From Elysia crispata (lineage: Eukaryota; Mollusca; Gastropoda; Plakobranchidae), in assembly GCA_033675545.1 (NCBI GenBank), contig JAWDGP010005360.1, positions 62,001-126,000 of the forward strand: a stretch of DNA of 64,000 bases, in the 5' to 3' direction. Positions 1 to 13,100 of this stretch are shown one piece after another; the first letter of the stretch is position 1, and every line of letters begins with the position of its first letter. A model generated the notes under the pieces. That model did no database searches, was not told where the DNA came from, and saw only the letters and a list, made by a program, of their open reading frames with translations. Both the position numbers and the translations under genes were made by a program.

Positions 1-668
1 CTGGGCTATAAGGCGGGTGCGGTAATGTCGGGAGGCCTAAACGATCTAAAGCCGTGCGAGTTTCCAAACTTGTGTGAGGGCGAGCGTTGTCGTGTTGGAT
101 GATGGAAACTTTCTCACTCCTTACCCGTCGCAACCTCGCTTTCAGTTTCTCCAGTGTGTTCACATATTTCGTAGAATTCACGGTGTTGCCTTGTTCCAAA
201 AATTCTGTGACACCCTCACTGTCCCAAAAGATCGTGAGAAGCACCATCATCCATCACGACAACGCTCGCCCTCACACGTTTGGAAACTCGCACGGCTTTA
301 GACCGTTTAGGCCTCCGGACATTACCGCACCCGCCTTATAGCCCAGATCTTGCTCCGAGCGATTTCTTCCTTTTTCCAAAAGTCAAGGATTACCTCAAGG
401 GCAACCGTTACGAGACAGACGAAGATGTGAAGAATGCTGTTCTTTCTTGGTGCAGAGACAAGACTGCTGACTTCTTCGCTGACGGCATCCAACAGGTCGT
501 CCGTCGGTGGCGGCTCTGTATCGAACGGGACGGTGATTATGTTGAAAAATGATATGTCATCTGGTGCTAAATAAAATGACCTTTCATTTGGTGTAAGCAT
601 CATTTGTTTGTCTTCATTATTTCCAAAGTTATGGACTTGGAGGCAAAACTTATCAATATGCCCTCGTA
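1..668. mobile_element. Mariner relic rearranged as an inverted duplication
   Basis: Positions 243-552 read on the plus strand as the C-terminal third of a mariner transposase: HDNARPH-like motif, then YSPDLAPSD, FFADG and a DGDYVEK end with a stop at about 550-552. Positions 1-244 are the same transposase in the opposite orientation. Their reverse complement reads through the FWDSEGV, NTVNS and HDNARPH region, so bases 1-105 are nearly the exact reverse complement of about 243-347. The junction lies at about 244-248. The right end carries a mariner-like terminus, tgccctcgta, at 659-668, resembling the ends of the complete mariner at 41314. The N-terminal half of the transposase is absent on the plus arm, so this copy cannot encode an enzyme. 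It is a different subfamily from the complete mariner, with about 60% C-terminal identity by eye. The left arm continues beyond the window. Confidence 0.85.
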
Positions 669-1065
669 ATTATCGATGTGTGCTTACATAACATACCTAC
701 AGTCTTGATTATCACACAAAGACTATAAATATGCCCTAGAAATATAGTAAAAGAATACGTTCGTCATTACGTCATAGGCAAAGCACACAATCATACAGGC
801 ATCTCAAATCAATGTTCTAGCTTGAATACATCTAGTTACATTGGTGATAATGACAAGGTATGATGTACAGTGTATTTTTGGTGCACTATATTGGTGTGTG
901 CTCAAGGAAAATTCTGGACGAGCGATTTTTTGGTGTGAACGCAGGATTACCGGGGGTGGGGGCAGGACAGAGCCACACTATTCGCTATTCGATTCAGACT
1001 GCCTTTACCTCTAATCTAAGGAGGCAAATTATACTCAGGGGAAGCTGATGCCATAGTGCTGTGCT

Positions 1066-1068
<3 letters not shown>

Positions 1069-1151
<83 letters not shown>
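1069..1151. repeat. (CT)n microsatellite
   Basis: About 80 bp of uninterrupted CT dinucleotide. Long open frames on both strands here (poly-Leu/Ser, poly-Arg/Glu) are repeat artefacts. Confidence 0.97.
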
Positions 1152-1154
<3 letters not shown>

Positions 1155-1346
1155 TTTTCTGTTTCTCTTTCTCGCTTCCTAGCTTCCAATGGATTCAGAG
1201 ATACACAGAGTGAAATGGGCAAATTTCTTTCTTCTGTTGTTAAAGTCAGGCTCATTTTTATCTTTGAAGTAGTGAAACATGATAAAACAAAAAATATTAT
1301 CGGCGATACAGTGTTAATAATGCCCATGCTTGTGAAGACAGTTTTT

Positions 1347-1471
1347 TCATCATCATCATCATCATCATCATCTTCATCATCCTAATCATCATCATTATCA
1401 TCATCATCACATCATCATCATCACCATCATCATCATTATCACCATCATCATCATTATCATCACCATAATCA
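1347..1471. repeat. Imperfect (CAT)n microsatellite
   Basis: Imperfect CAT/ATC triplets with interruptions such as CCTAAT and TTATC. The rest of 670-1886 is non-coding and holds nothing recognisable. Confidence 0.9.
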
Positions 1472-1886
1472 ATGTAATGATCGTCTTCATTCTCAAAATC
1501 AGTATCTTTTTCGTCGTTCTCTCCACTCCTGGCCCTTTCTTTACTTCCATAGACTTTACACTGGAGTCTGGATAAATACCTCAGGACCAAAAAAGTTAGT
1601 TGACTGTAGGCAAAAGTTGGCTTTAAATATTGCAATTTAATTTGTAAAGAAATACAAAATAGTGCTGGCAAACAAAGTTGACTTGAAGCAAAAGTTTCCC
1701 TTAGGTGTTGAATGTATATGGACTCCTCTGTACTTTTAGTAATACTTTCTCGTTAGCCAGGCTTTCCTCTTTGTATTCAACTGATTTTCATCTTTGAATC
1801 ATTTTCTCACTCCTGTAACTCCATTGCGCCCCTATGGTTCCAAGTAAAAAAAAGCAGTTGGAATTCTTTTGTAATAAGTTAAAATT

Positions 1887-2120
1887 ATGAATGCGGTTTT
1901 GTGTCAAGGTGGTTTGTGCACCACAAAAGCTGGGCTTGATCAGCTATATAAAAATGGAAAAGCAGAAAATCTTAAAGATCAGATTCGATATAGAAAATTA
2001 GTGATGGGGCAAGAGGACTTAAGACTGACAGGTACTGCTGCAAATCTTTACCAGACTTTGCTTGGAAAGATATGCAATGAGAGGGGGTTCGTTAGGCAAA
2101 AGACAATCATTCAAAATTAA
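1887..2120 (+). other. Unassigned short ORF, possibly transposon-derived
   Basis: A 77-codon open frame beginning with ATG whose composition looks protein-like (NLKDQIRYRKLV, ANLYQTLLGK) rather than repeat-derived. The LKxQIxxRK pattern vaguely resembles segments seen in some invertebrate transposons, but I cannot name a family. No convincing splice sites or promoter were found. It could be a decayed mobile-element fragment or chance. Confidence 0.25.
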
Positions 2121-4339
2121 AGTTCTGATGATGATTATTAAATACAATGCTGTTACGGTGAAAATAAATTTGACAGAAACTGTTGCTTGATGTTGTTGTT
2201 GGGTTCAAGGTTTATTTAGTAAAACAAACAGAAAACGCTGCAAGGTACAAACAGTATAGATACTTTCATTAGCGAAGTGTACAGGTAGGTAGTCAACAAA
2301 AAAGTGACACTGATACAGGTACATAGTATGTCTGGCAAAAGAGGTAGTGAGACCGAGAGGTAAGCAGAGTGGGAAAAACCATAGGTGCGGCTTAAAAAAA
2401 CATATACACGGAACAGAAACCTTCACAATTTAAAAGAAACGAAAATTTCTGTTTATACTTTATAATTTTTTAAAGTTGCAGGCTCAAATTGTTTTCATTT
2501 AACAAAATATTGATATTTTCAGGCTTGCTAATTCCTTTACATGAATTTATATTTTGAAAACTGTAATGTATTTTGTCTCTTATGTAATACTTTCTTTTAC
2601 AGTCATTCAGTTTCAGCTTTAATGTAAGCGTGTATTGAACCTCAGTTTATCATGGGAGTTTTCTACAACTATCAAAATCATAATGCTTTATCATGTATAC
2701 ATTTGAAAATATATGTTCAATCATAATTCATCTGTGACTATTAATTTTTTACTTCTATCATTGACTTACAATGCAGTTTTGAAATAGAAACAGTGGTCAA
2801 ATTATCAAATAGATAGCATAATCAGGTTCAGCATCTAAAAAACCATAAACTCCGAAAGTTTCATTACTCTAGTACGAAAACTGTGTTTTTTATGATATAA
2901 TTTCTACAATATGATTCGCTTTTTTACCAATTTTCTTCCAAGGCGCAAAATTTGACGGTATGCCAATTTTGGTTTTCTCTATCTTTTCAAAATGGCTTTC
3001 TAGGTTGCTGACAAAAATTGAGTCAACTAAATACAACATTGTGTATTAGCAAACTAAGTATTGAAACAATCTGAAGAATATGTGTTTTTTTACGATGGTC
3101 CAAAAGTGCCTCATCTAGAGTATTTGCTTGTAATGTTGATATGCCACAAGTGTTTTTGGCCATATTTCATGACCAATAAATTCTTTTGTTTACTTTCTAT
3201 CTCCGTGAAATTTCTTATGTGTATAGTCATTGTCTTGGACTTTGTAAATATGTCCTTTTTTGTTTCATAAGATTTAACAAATGACTTTTATATGTCCTTA
3301 AAAACAACCCGATGCACGCAATTTGTTTTGTGTCGTTATGCGCAAAATTGAAACAGCTGTAAAACTTTTATTTACCAACAGATTTTGATGAAATTTGTTG
3401 GAAATTTCATATTTTAACAAGATCTTTACAGTACAATTGGGTATATTCAAATTTGCTGGGGTAGAAAAATCACTTTGTGGTACCTAATATATATGTATAC
3501 TTTGAAGATTAATGTGAAAAATTTAAATTAGAGTGCTCAACAGTAAAAGATCTTACCATAAATGGCCTGTCATGCTACACAAAGTTTCGAATTGAGGACA
3601 GGGCTGCTATTTGTCCTCCATCCTCTTCAGACATGCATATATATATATATATATATATATATGCCCAAGTAGCTTAATAATTACCATCGTAATTGTTCCG
3701 CTTTAAAGGATGTAAATTTATTCATACACATGCTATTTTCACAATACTTTTAAAATTAATATTTATGTTTCAGTACTCAAGAACCAAGACACCCAACAAG
3801 GGTTATGAAAATAATATAATAACGCATCTATCTGAGAAATTTAGAGTTTGCATCGTGCTGAAAGTTATGTGTGCCCAAGAAATAAATGAGCACTAAATAA
3901 CAAGATTGATAGTCCTTGAGATAAATAATGTAATTAGAACCTGGTTTTTATTAGCATCTTCTTAATACAAGTGTGTTAGTGTGTTGTATAGTTAACCATC
4001 AAGTTTTGACTTAAATGCTCTGCAAATTTTCAGTGCTATTCCTCCAATGTTTTACCGTACCAAAAATGCTACAAAACTAAGCAGGTTTACAGGAGATGAA
4101 TATTTAACCTTCATTTAAATTAATAACTTTTTAGGTTTCATGATAACGACTTTCTACTCAATAAAATAATTACAGAATGAAACGAATATGATGATTATTT
4201 TATAGTGCACATCTTTTAATGATTTTGAAAATAATAAATTATCAATGACGTATAATAATACATTCTTACAGCATATATAGTATTTAGGAACTGTACAAAA
4301 TAGTATAAAATTGTGAAAATGATCAAAGAAGAGACATAG
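2121..4339. other. Gene-free AT-rich stretch
   Basis: Very AT-rich sequence with no coding or transposon signal that I can support. It contains a short (AT)n run at about 3637-3662. Its right edge is the 3' side of SSNA1. Confidence 0.6.
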
Positions 4340-6709
4340 CTAAGAGGGCATGCCACCTCTCTGTAGTGGGGCCCCAGGGGCAGGTGTAGACTTTTCTTTC
4401 AGGGACTGGGATTCTCGTTTTAGCACGTTGAGTAGTGTCTGTGAGCTTTCAAGAATCTGGGAGGGAAAAAATCCATGGAGGATATACATCTTTTCATGAA
4501 GAAATAGAAATTCTAGATGGTAGTTATTCTTAACAGTAAAAACTTTGATCATAATGAGGATAAGAATATACAGCTGTATGGAAAGAAATATTGCCTGTTT
4601 GGTAAGGAGAAATCTAAGAAAGTAATTCAATTCTTTTTTACATCTTTGCATTTGAAAACAAAGTTGGCAAAAAAAAAAAAGGATTGATTGCTTTGTTAAT
4701 TTCTAATTGTATCTGTCATAAACATTTAAGCAAACAAAATTCAGGAAGCCAAATTGAACAAGTAAAAAAAAATTAGAACGTATTCATTTTCAAATAAATG
4801 TGATGAGCGTATTTTAATTTTTTTTTTAATCATATTTTGTTTTGCTTGGTAAAAAAAAATTAATAAATAAATTTTATAGTATCAATAATCTGATAAACAT
4901 TTTCCTCACATAAAAAATGACTGCATCACTAATTTTGCCAAATGAGATTGGTCAATTAAAAATTTTTTATGATATAAAAAATTAATAGAGCTGGGAAATT
5001 TCAGTGAGAAATACTAAGTTGGCAGATGTTAGTGACAGTAATTATGACAAAAAGTGGGATTTATTTTATCTCAAATAAAACAACTTTTCCAAAAAGAAAA
5101 AAAAAAACTTTGAAGATTATTGCTTCTTCAAATTTAAGTGAATTGTGCTTGCTGTATTTTTTATTCATTTTTCAGAAGAATGACTAGGGACTTTCAAAGA
5201 TGATTCTGATCATGATTCTATACTAATACTAAATCTTTTAATGTTTCTAAATGTAATGCCAACTTCTGTATGTTATTCCTTATTAGATTACCATATTGAC
5301 ATTTCATCTTTAAATTCATAAATTTATAGAGTTAAATTTATCTAATACACAGACAGAAAAGGCAAAATGTTATTATCAAATATCTTAAAAAGAAAAAGAA
5401 AACTTTTCATGATGTATTAGGTGCTGTCTGTAACTCCGTAAGTGTTACAGAAAACCTCATACTTTTATATTTTTTTAAATCCAGAGTTTGTGCTCCAGCG
5501 TGAAAATTCCATGGTGACTGCCAAGATTGATGAGAAGTAACTTTTCTATGACATTTCATTTATTTTCTCATGTGTTCAGTTAACAGCAGAGCAAACTATG
5601 TTATGAAGATAAAACTGCATAAAAGTTTGGAGGAAAACATGAACTACACTCTTGGTATATGATTCAGTGAATGATTGATTAAAAGTTGTCTAATATGTGG
5701 TGATCTCATAGCTTCATATTTGATTTATAGGTGATAATTCAATTACCTTCATATAGGCAGTCTCTGTTTCAGCAATCGTCTTGTCAAACTCATTTCTGGA
5801 CGCCATCTTCTTAGCTAGAGACTCATTGACTTTGGCTAACCTCTCCGTTAAGACACGTATATCATTCTGTAACTTTTGTTTCTCTTCTTCTTCTTGCAGA
5901 ATAGATTTATGGATCTCATCACGTTTGCCACACAATTCTTCTATACCTGTGGTGAAAACAAATTTAGACCTCTTAAAATATGTTTATCAACAGTATGCAC
6001 TTGTGGTGCTCATTGCATTAAAAAATTTTTAAAAATTATGTTAACTTCAGTCTATCCTCAATATACTATACTATTTAAAACATTTGATTTAAAGCAAAAC
6101 GAAAAGGAGGGTTATTGGTTTTATTCTGCTTAAATTTCTAACATTATATGAACTTTAATACTTCTTACACCAAATTTACACAATTTTTATGATTCTGATT
6201 ATTTGCAGTTTAAAATAAAAAAGAATTAGCCATTGTTTCTGTTTAAATGTCTTTCTCATGTTTTCAGCACATATTTTGCACTAATGCAATTGAAAATGTA
6301 CTCAGGATCTCGTCTTATAAATGATCATGTCAACTTTTTAAAATAAAATAACATTTTAATTCTTGCAAATTATCTTTCTATTTGATCTATCATTCTATGT
6401 AATTATAATGGTACAGGCTCCATCTTTACGTCAAAATTATACTTAAAGTTTACATAGCTTGCATTTCAAATTAAACAGAGAGCACATTATATCAATTCAA
6501 GGCGAAAGTCAATAATCATTTTATGTAATCTGATCATACATGTAGTTCCTGCATTAGAACTATAAAAAAATATTACATGTCACAAAATTATAACACAAGT
6601 TTAAATAAGCACTAAATTTAAAATTAAACATCGGGTTTCAAGACAGAATAAACTCACATTTAACAAGCTCATTATTGTAGCTTTGAAGTGCTGCTCCTTG
6701 CATAGACAT
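4340..6709 (-). CDS. SSNA1: SSNA1 (NA14), microtubule-associated coiled-coil protein
   Basis: Small coiled-coil protein of centrioles, basal bodies and axons that self-assembles into fibres and binds microtubules (family knowledge). Minus-strand coding exons are 6709-6658, 5946-5747 and 4456-4340, totalling 369 nt (122 aa; human protein 119 aa). Exon 1 begins [17 protein letters not shown]; the Cys codon TGT is split across intron 1 (donor GTGAGT, acceptor CCACAG). Exon 2 holds the charged helix with [21 protein letters not shown] and [12 protein letters not shown] and ends at a GTAATT donor in phase 0. Exon 3 starts ILESSQTLL, ends GGMPS and has a variable Pro/Gly-rich tail. A pyrimidine-rich acceptor at 6737-6736, just 5' of the start, predicts a non-coding upstream exon. 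All junctions agree in phase and the conserved blocks match the family throughout, so the call is firm. It is divergent from DNLZ, about 3.4 kb away. Confidence 0.95.
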
Positions 6710-7892
6710 TTTTGCCAAATAAATTCAGAAGCAATCTGAAAAAAAAAAGGGATTGAAGGAAAAACAGATCTTTAATTGCGGGGTAGGACTTCCAATTGGG
6801 TTCGTGGTTTAACATATTAAAATATGATAAAAAGGTTATAGGATTCGGTAGTTTTTGGGGTTTTTTCTGGGTTTTTATTGATAATTCATAGTTAGAAAAT
6901 GATTTACACTTCTTAATAAGTTCTATGCCAAATATTGGCTTGTTGAAAATTTGAATCAAGAGTGGTCTTCTTTAGTACGATAGAGGTACCATAACCATTC
7001 AGAAGTCCTTCAAATTCAAGATTTTGAGTTATAATTGTTGTAATCAAAGATCAACCTTGTTGATAAATCTTTATAGTCATTGATTTATTGCCTACTGTCT
7101 AAGACCTGACCATCAAGTATCACGTAAAAAATGGAGTGAAGAAAAATTTAGGATTGAAAAACATTTAAATCTTTCTCTTTTTACATGATATTTTTCCAAT
7201 AAACGATAAAAATTTTTGTTCTGATTAAGACCATCCAGCCTAAAGATTTACAAAGTATGCACAGGTTCTTGGTCATAGATCTTGAAGGTCTCAATCCATT
7301 ATGGAAAACAAAATTAACTTCTTTTGTAAGTTACCCACTTGTGATCCACAATACATTCATTTGCTCTCTATTTCATCAGAAAGTATATTATAGCATGTAA
7401 TTTCAACTCCTATATAAATTTTGACACATTAGTTCTTATCTAGATCTAGATCTAGATTCTAAAGATCTGAAATTCCTTTAGAACAAGTATGGATATGTAT
7501 GTGTATCCTTTCTAGTTTTGAGAATTTAACATTAAATCAGATTGCTATTTGGAGATCTATTATTAAATGAACAGAAGATAGATCTTTATCTTATGTATGC
7601 ATATCACGATGTTATCAAATCGGGGGAAAAGGTTGGTCAAAGACATTCAAATCTTAACCATTATTAATATTATGAAATGGGACAGCTGCGAGAAAGGATA
7701 TAGTGGTAGGTCCAAACTTCAACCTTTTATAGAACCATTTATGGTCTACAACTAAAATTTAAGTATGTAAAGAAAAATACCGTGCACTGTTACTCTATTG
7801 TTGTAAATTGTACTTTCTGAATGTTCCTTTAGCTCAGATCGAAATGATTTGTTTACAAAACTTGTCAAGACAACACCGCTCAAGTTAAAAAA

Positions 7893-7906
7893 TTCCACTT
7901 CCGGGT
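7893..7906 (-). promoter_or_regulatory. Candidate ETS-type promoter site for SSNA1
   Basis: Read on the minus strand, ACCCGGAAGTG matches the ETS-family core common in TATA-less housekeeping promoters. It lies about 1.2 kb upstream of the SSNA1 start codon, compatible with a 5' untranslated exon and intron. The match is short and could be chance. Confidence 0.25.
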
Positions 7907-8611
7907 GAGTGCAAGGTTTAGAGAGAGAAAAGTGTGGTGTCATTGCTGGTTCTAAAGTATCTGAGAACAGGATTGGCCAAGTTAAAGCCAAAAAGCGTCT
8001 TGAACTACCTATTCTACCCTTTTCAGTCTAATTTAACGGCTTCTGAATTATACAAATTTATATTAATTAGGTACTTTTCGTAAAAATGCACACCAAGTAA
8101 ACTGCATTGAAATGGATTCATCAAGATTTGGCTATTATTTCTAACGGTGTTAACTGTTAAGACCCGTAAAATGGCCAAAGTCCGCACGCCATGCAAGCCT
8201 AATTAAGAAACCGTTAAATTTAGCTAACAAGAGTAGAAATTTTGTTTGTCTAAATTTTGATAAAAATGGTTTTGTCACATAATTATATGTCACAATTATA
8301 CTCATGATATCTTAAGAACAAGTGGGGACATTCTTTTGAACTCTTTTACCTATTTAACCTTGCTTTTGTATTTATAAAGACAAGTAGCTCAAATAATTTA
8401 ATAACTTGAATTATTGATTGCCTCTAATGTTTTTACAGCATGAACCAACTACTAAGTTCAAGTCAGGTTGTCTCCCACCCTCGCCAGGATTTTGACAAAC
8501 TGAGAAATGTTTTCTTTTTTTTTTTTTTTTTTTGTCCTACTAAATTTCTATTTCCGTATGTTTTCCAACGTTTCCGCGAGTTGGCCTTAGCACAAATGTA
8601 AATAAAGTGTT

Positions 8612-8615
<4 letters not shown>

Positions 8616-8668
<53 letters not shown>
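8616..8668. repeat. (TA)n microsatellite
   Basis: About 50 bp of TA dinucleotide in the SSNA1-DNLZ intergenic region. A T-homopolymer of about 18 bp lies nearby at about 8515-8533. Confidence 0.95.
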
Positions 8669-8670
<2 letters not shown>

Positions 8671-8950
8671 ATCTTTCCACAGGTCAAACATAATCAGAAG
8701 ATAACCATGCCTTGTTCCTTGGACATCTTCCTGTTTTGACTTTACGTTGTCATTTTCAGATTCTTTGGTTTTCAAATCACTTTCCAGCCATTCAAGGGGA
8801 ATTGTATGTCTTTTATGAAGCCTAAAAAAAAACCAGTTTCTTAATCTCAAGAAATACTGAAAATTCACCACCGCGTTCTTTGTTTATTGCATTGTCATGC
8901 TCTTTAGCTCGCTTTTTCCCAGCGCTTTGTTCTACATTTATAACTTTATT

Positions 8951-9236
8951 GAAGAAGAAGAAGAAGAAGAAGAAGAAGAAGAAGAAGAAGAAGAAGAAGA
9001 AGAAGAAGAAGAAGAAGAAGAAGAAGAAGAAGAAGAAGAAGAAGAAGAAGAAGAAGAAGAAGAAGAAGAAGAAGAAGAAGGAGGAGGAGGAGGAGGAGGA
9101 GGAGGAGGAGAAGAAGAAGAAGAAGAAGAAGAAGAAGAAGAAGAAGAAGAAGAAGAAGAAGAAGAAGAAGAAGAAGAAGAAGAAGAAGAAGAAGGAGGAG
9201 GAGGAGGAGGAGGAGAAGAAGAAGAAGAAGAGGAGT
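8951..9236. repeat. Compound (GAA)n/(GAG)n triplet array
   Basis: About 285 bp of purine triplets alternating in blocks: GAA, then GAG (about 9080-9110), GAA, GAG (about 9194-9214), GAA. It is a pure homopurine/homopyrimidine tract able in principle to form triplex DNA. The open frames over it (poly-Glu, poly-Lys) are artefacts. Poly-C then poly-T follows at about 9284-9308. Confidence 0.97.
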
Positions 9237-10100
9237 AGAGGACCGTTCTTTGATGACGTCAGCTTTTTTTAGCTGATTTTTTACCCCCCCCCCCCCCTTT
9301 TTTTTTTCCCACTCGTCAACCTATAGTCAGCTACCTTTTACCTTATTGCTTTACGTTTTAAAAAGAATTAACCCTCCATAGAATGCAGAAAGAGTTTAGA
9401 AAATGTTGCGGTTAGCAGTCAAACCAAGAGCAGTTTCCTCAGCCGACACTTTCTCCCTTAACTCACTTTTATCATCACTTTCTCTTGGTCATATTCTATT
9501 TCATTCCATTCACGGCTACTTTTGCTTTATGCTGGTGATCGTCGTAATTGATTGGTAGAGCCACAGTTTGAAAATAGATCCGGAATCAAATATAAAAGAG
9601 ATGAACATTGTAGGGTAGTCGTTTAGTCCTTTTTCTATTTAAAAGTACCATTAGTGGATATAATATTATAATTTCGCAGTTTAATAGTTGTTAGGTTTTG
9701 TTTATCATTATAAAAGATGCACAGTCCTTTTATGTTCGAAGCTGACATCTGCTTTTCCGTGAAAACTTCCCCCACTTCCCTCCACCCCGCCCCTAAAAAA
9801 AAATCCCTTCTCTCCCCCCTCCCCCCCTCCCCCCTGAGAATCAACTTTGGGTGAGATGGTCTTAAAAAGATTCCCCTGCCCTACCTCCCCAGAAGATGAC
9901 GTCAATAAAGAAAAGTCCCTAGGAGGATGAGGAGGGGGTTACCGGTACCGTTTACCAAAATCGAAAAAAAAAATGTCTCACTTCACTCTTCATAATTAAA
10001 GGTAACCTAGGTAGGGCTACAGCGAGCAGCTGAGTTTGGGGTAACTTTCGTTTTCAATAGCATTCGGGTTTTAAGGCCAAGCATCCCTAGAAAGCCCACC

Positions 10101-13100
10101 ATGACGTCTCTGTTTGTAAAATTGTTGAGGTTTGGTTCGAGAGCCAGATCTCTATCGAGATCTAGATCTATATGTGCATTCAATGGGACAGACAGAAATA
10201 GTTGTGGAGATCTGTGTCTACCACACGATAGAGACTTTGTACACAGTGCTAAAAAAGTATCACCTCTATTGTTGACATTGCTAAGTTCTAGATCAGTGAC
10301 CACAACTTCAGTTGTTTCCAGACCTAAGAGGGATTATGATAAACTTGAAAATCTAAGAAAGCAAAGACTCACGGAGCTTCAGCCAAAAATGGGCATTATT
10401 TTCAAGTGTAACGTCTGTAATACTCGAAATGCGCAGTCATTCTCAAAGAAATCATATGAAGAGGGAGTTGTTATCGTCAAATGCTGCAACTGTGGCAGCC
10501 TTCATCTTATTGCAGATAATTTAGGGTGGTTTGAAGATGTTGAAGGAAGGTGAGATTTATTTTAGGATTTGAACTTAATTCAATGCAAGTAAATGTAAGG
10601 CAGATTTATAAATATTTCGACTTCAACTTGAGTTCAACGAGTCTGGCTTATAATGAGAATGAAAGGCATACAATTTTGTAACAAATGATTAATTGGACTG
10701 AAAATTTTAGTGAAGGGAGAGAAAGTTGATTTGGTGCAGTATGTAAAACATGGAGCAGAAAGACTTCCGAGTGGATACTGTACCTCTATCTAATTAACTG
10801 AGAACATTCTCTATTCAAATTTGGAACAGGCCAATATTTGTGACATAAAACTTATGAACGCCTCAAGTAAGTGTAAATTGTTTTCCATCAATGAATTTCC
10901 ATTAAAAAAAAAAACTACCGCATCATATATCCTTTATCATATCTTAATATACCAAACAAACATATTCATTCGGAAGTCCTACGACCGTCAGCAAACTGAA
11001 ATCAAGTTTATCCTAAAAGTAATGTTAGTGTTAAATCCAGTGCTACAGCAATCTGCAATTTCCACATTTTTATCCTTCTGCTGAGCCATGTGCTCTTGTA
11101 ATGGAGTTTTGAAGGTCATAATTTTTTTTTGTAACACACAGAGCAGTTCTCTTCCATGTAAGCTGATCAAAGATAAGATTCTAATCTGGTCAATCATTTT
11201 AGATTTTTGGAATTTATAAGCAAAGTTTCTGTTGTCAAGCTTTTAAAAATTTATATCAAGCATTCCTTTTTCCACTTAGAATTGTAATGTTTATTACTCC
11301 CCAACCATTTTTGTTTTATTTTCAATTCACTTACTAGAATGGCTTTCTTTGGTGTTTATTTTCTTGTTTGTTTGTTGTTGTCTTTTTATAAACAAATTTG
11401 TACATATTGTAATATAGCTGGATGAAAAATTATCGAGGAAACTTTAGAGCTTATTTATCAATTCAATGTCCCCAGTGAACTAGCATACTCTAGGGTTTCA
11501 ACTTTCTTGCTGGTTTTCCTAGTTTTCTATGTAAAAATTTGGCTTTCCTCTATAATATGTCACAATTGTCAGATCATTAGTTGACGCCCTTTAAAATATG
11601 ACAATATATACATTTCCTGCTCGGACAAAAGCAGCCTTTAAATTTAGAGCTACATATTTATTATTTGGAATTTTGGGTCATGTAATACAATCTTTGAATC
11701 AGATTTATTATAAATACATGTAATAATATACTAGAAGACAAAGAAAGAATTTGGGTAGAAAAGGACACATGACGAGATATTGTTTGAAGTAGAGGAGTAT
11801 CATAATTATTTCCCATGTATTTCAGTCGCCTGACACTTGTGTCAAGTCCACAATTTTTTCACAAATGATTTCTATATTTATGATCTTTGGCTATAACATT
11901 CTGACTATCAGACTGATCATATCAAAAGAAATCTTTACTTTAAGTAAAAGAGCTCAAATTACATTTCAAATGGTCATGTATACAGTGGAATCGCTTGAGG
12001 TCAAGTCATTTAAAGTCATCTCTCGCTTGAAGTCAACATCACACTGCGGTCCGATTTTTTCTTTCTTTGTTTAAGCAACTGATTTTCTGATAAAGTCAAC
12101 TGCTTGGAGATATTTGCACTTTAAGTCAACACCTCGTGGTGGATGGGAAAAGATGAAACCCATAAAAATGAGGTTGCATAGGGATGCGTGGGTGGGATAT
12201 AGCTATTTGTAAGCTCAATAGAGCAGTAAGTCACTGTGTATAATACATGTAGCTAAGTTAATGTAGTCTTGCGCGGCTGTGACAGTAACAAAGAAAGATG
12301 CGTAGGGTGTGGACAGGATGGAGGTTGTGTGTGTTTGAATCTAGATCTAGACCTAACTTGCCGTTGGCTCGCATCATCAGTTGCAAACAGTGCATTGTTT
12401 TCTCCCCACTGCCACTAGCTTTAACCAATAGCATCCTTTTCAGAGCCTTCCATAATGCTTAACAGTTTTATCTATCAAGCCATTATTTTTTGTCATGAGA
12501 AAAAATTAACAAAGAAACTGATGTGGTCCTAAGCACATACTAAAAAGGGTAAAGCTGAAAAAAAAATAAAGCAAGGGCCGTTGGTATGTACGCATATTTT
12601 GTGAGGAGGGGTGAGTTGTTGCATTTAGTATATCAAGCTGTTTAAAAAAAAACTCCTTTCAGACTTAATGTAGTTTTCTCTTTGCTTAAATAAATAACAA
12701 TAAAAGGAGACACTGCAAAGACAGACCACTATCATAAGTAAAGAAAAAGAGACAACCTGGGTTTTTTTGCAAGTAATGTAAGATAAATTTTTGGACTATT
12801 CCTGGAAATGGATAAAGTCAACACTTTTTTTTTGGTTCCAAGGTGTTGACTGTCAACAGATTCTATTGCATTTGAAAATTCAAGTCCTAAGCTAATGTCG
12901 ACAATGATGCTCTTTCTAACTATTTGTAATTGTTTTCTATGAGCTCTTTGACTTGCGAGTTAAGGTTTCAAAATATGCCCAGTGGTAGATAATGTTTACT
13001 ATGAGCTCCTTGACTTGTGCATTAATAAAATCTGCTCAGTGCTAGATATTATTTATTAAAAGCTCTTTGACTTTTGAGACATGTCTTTTAAAATCTGCTC

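Noticed and set aside
8880-9272. Long poly-Glu/Lys/Gly frames, and similar poly-Ile, poly-Leu/Ser, poly-Val and poly-Tyr frames elsewhere
   Set aside because: They are six-frame translations of di- and trinucleotide repeats, open on both strands, without conserved protein sequence.
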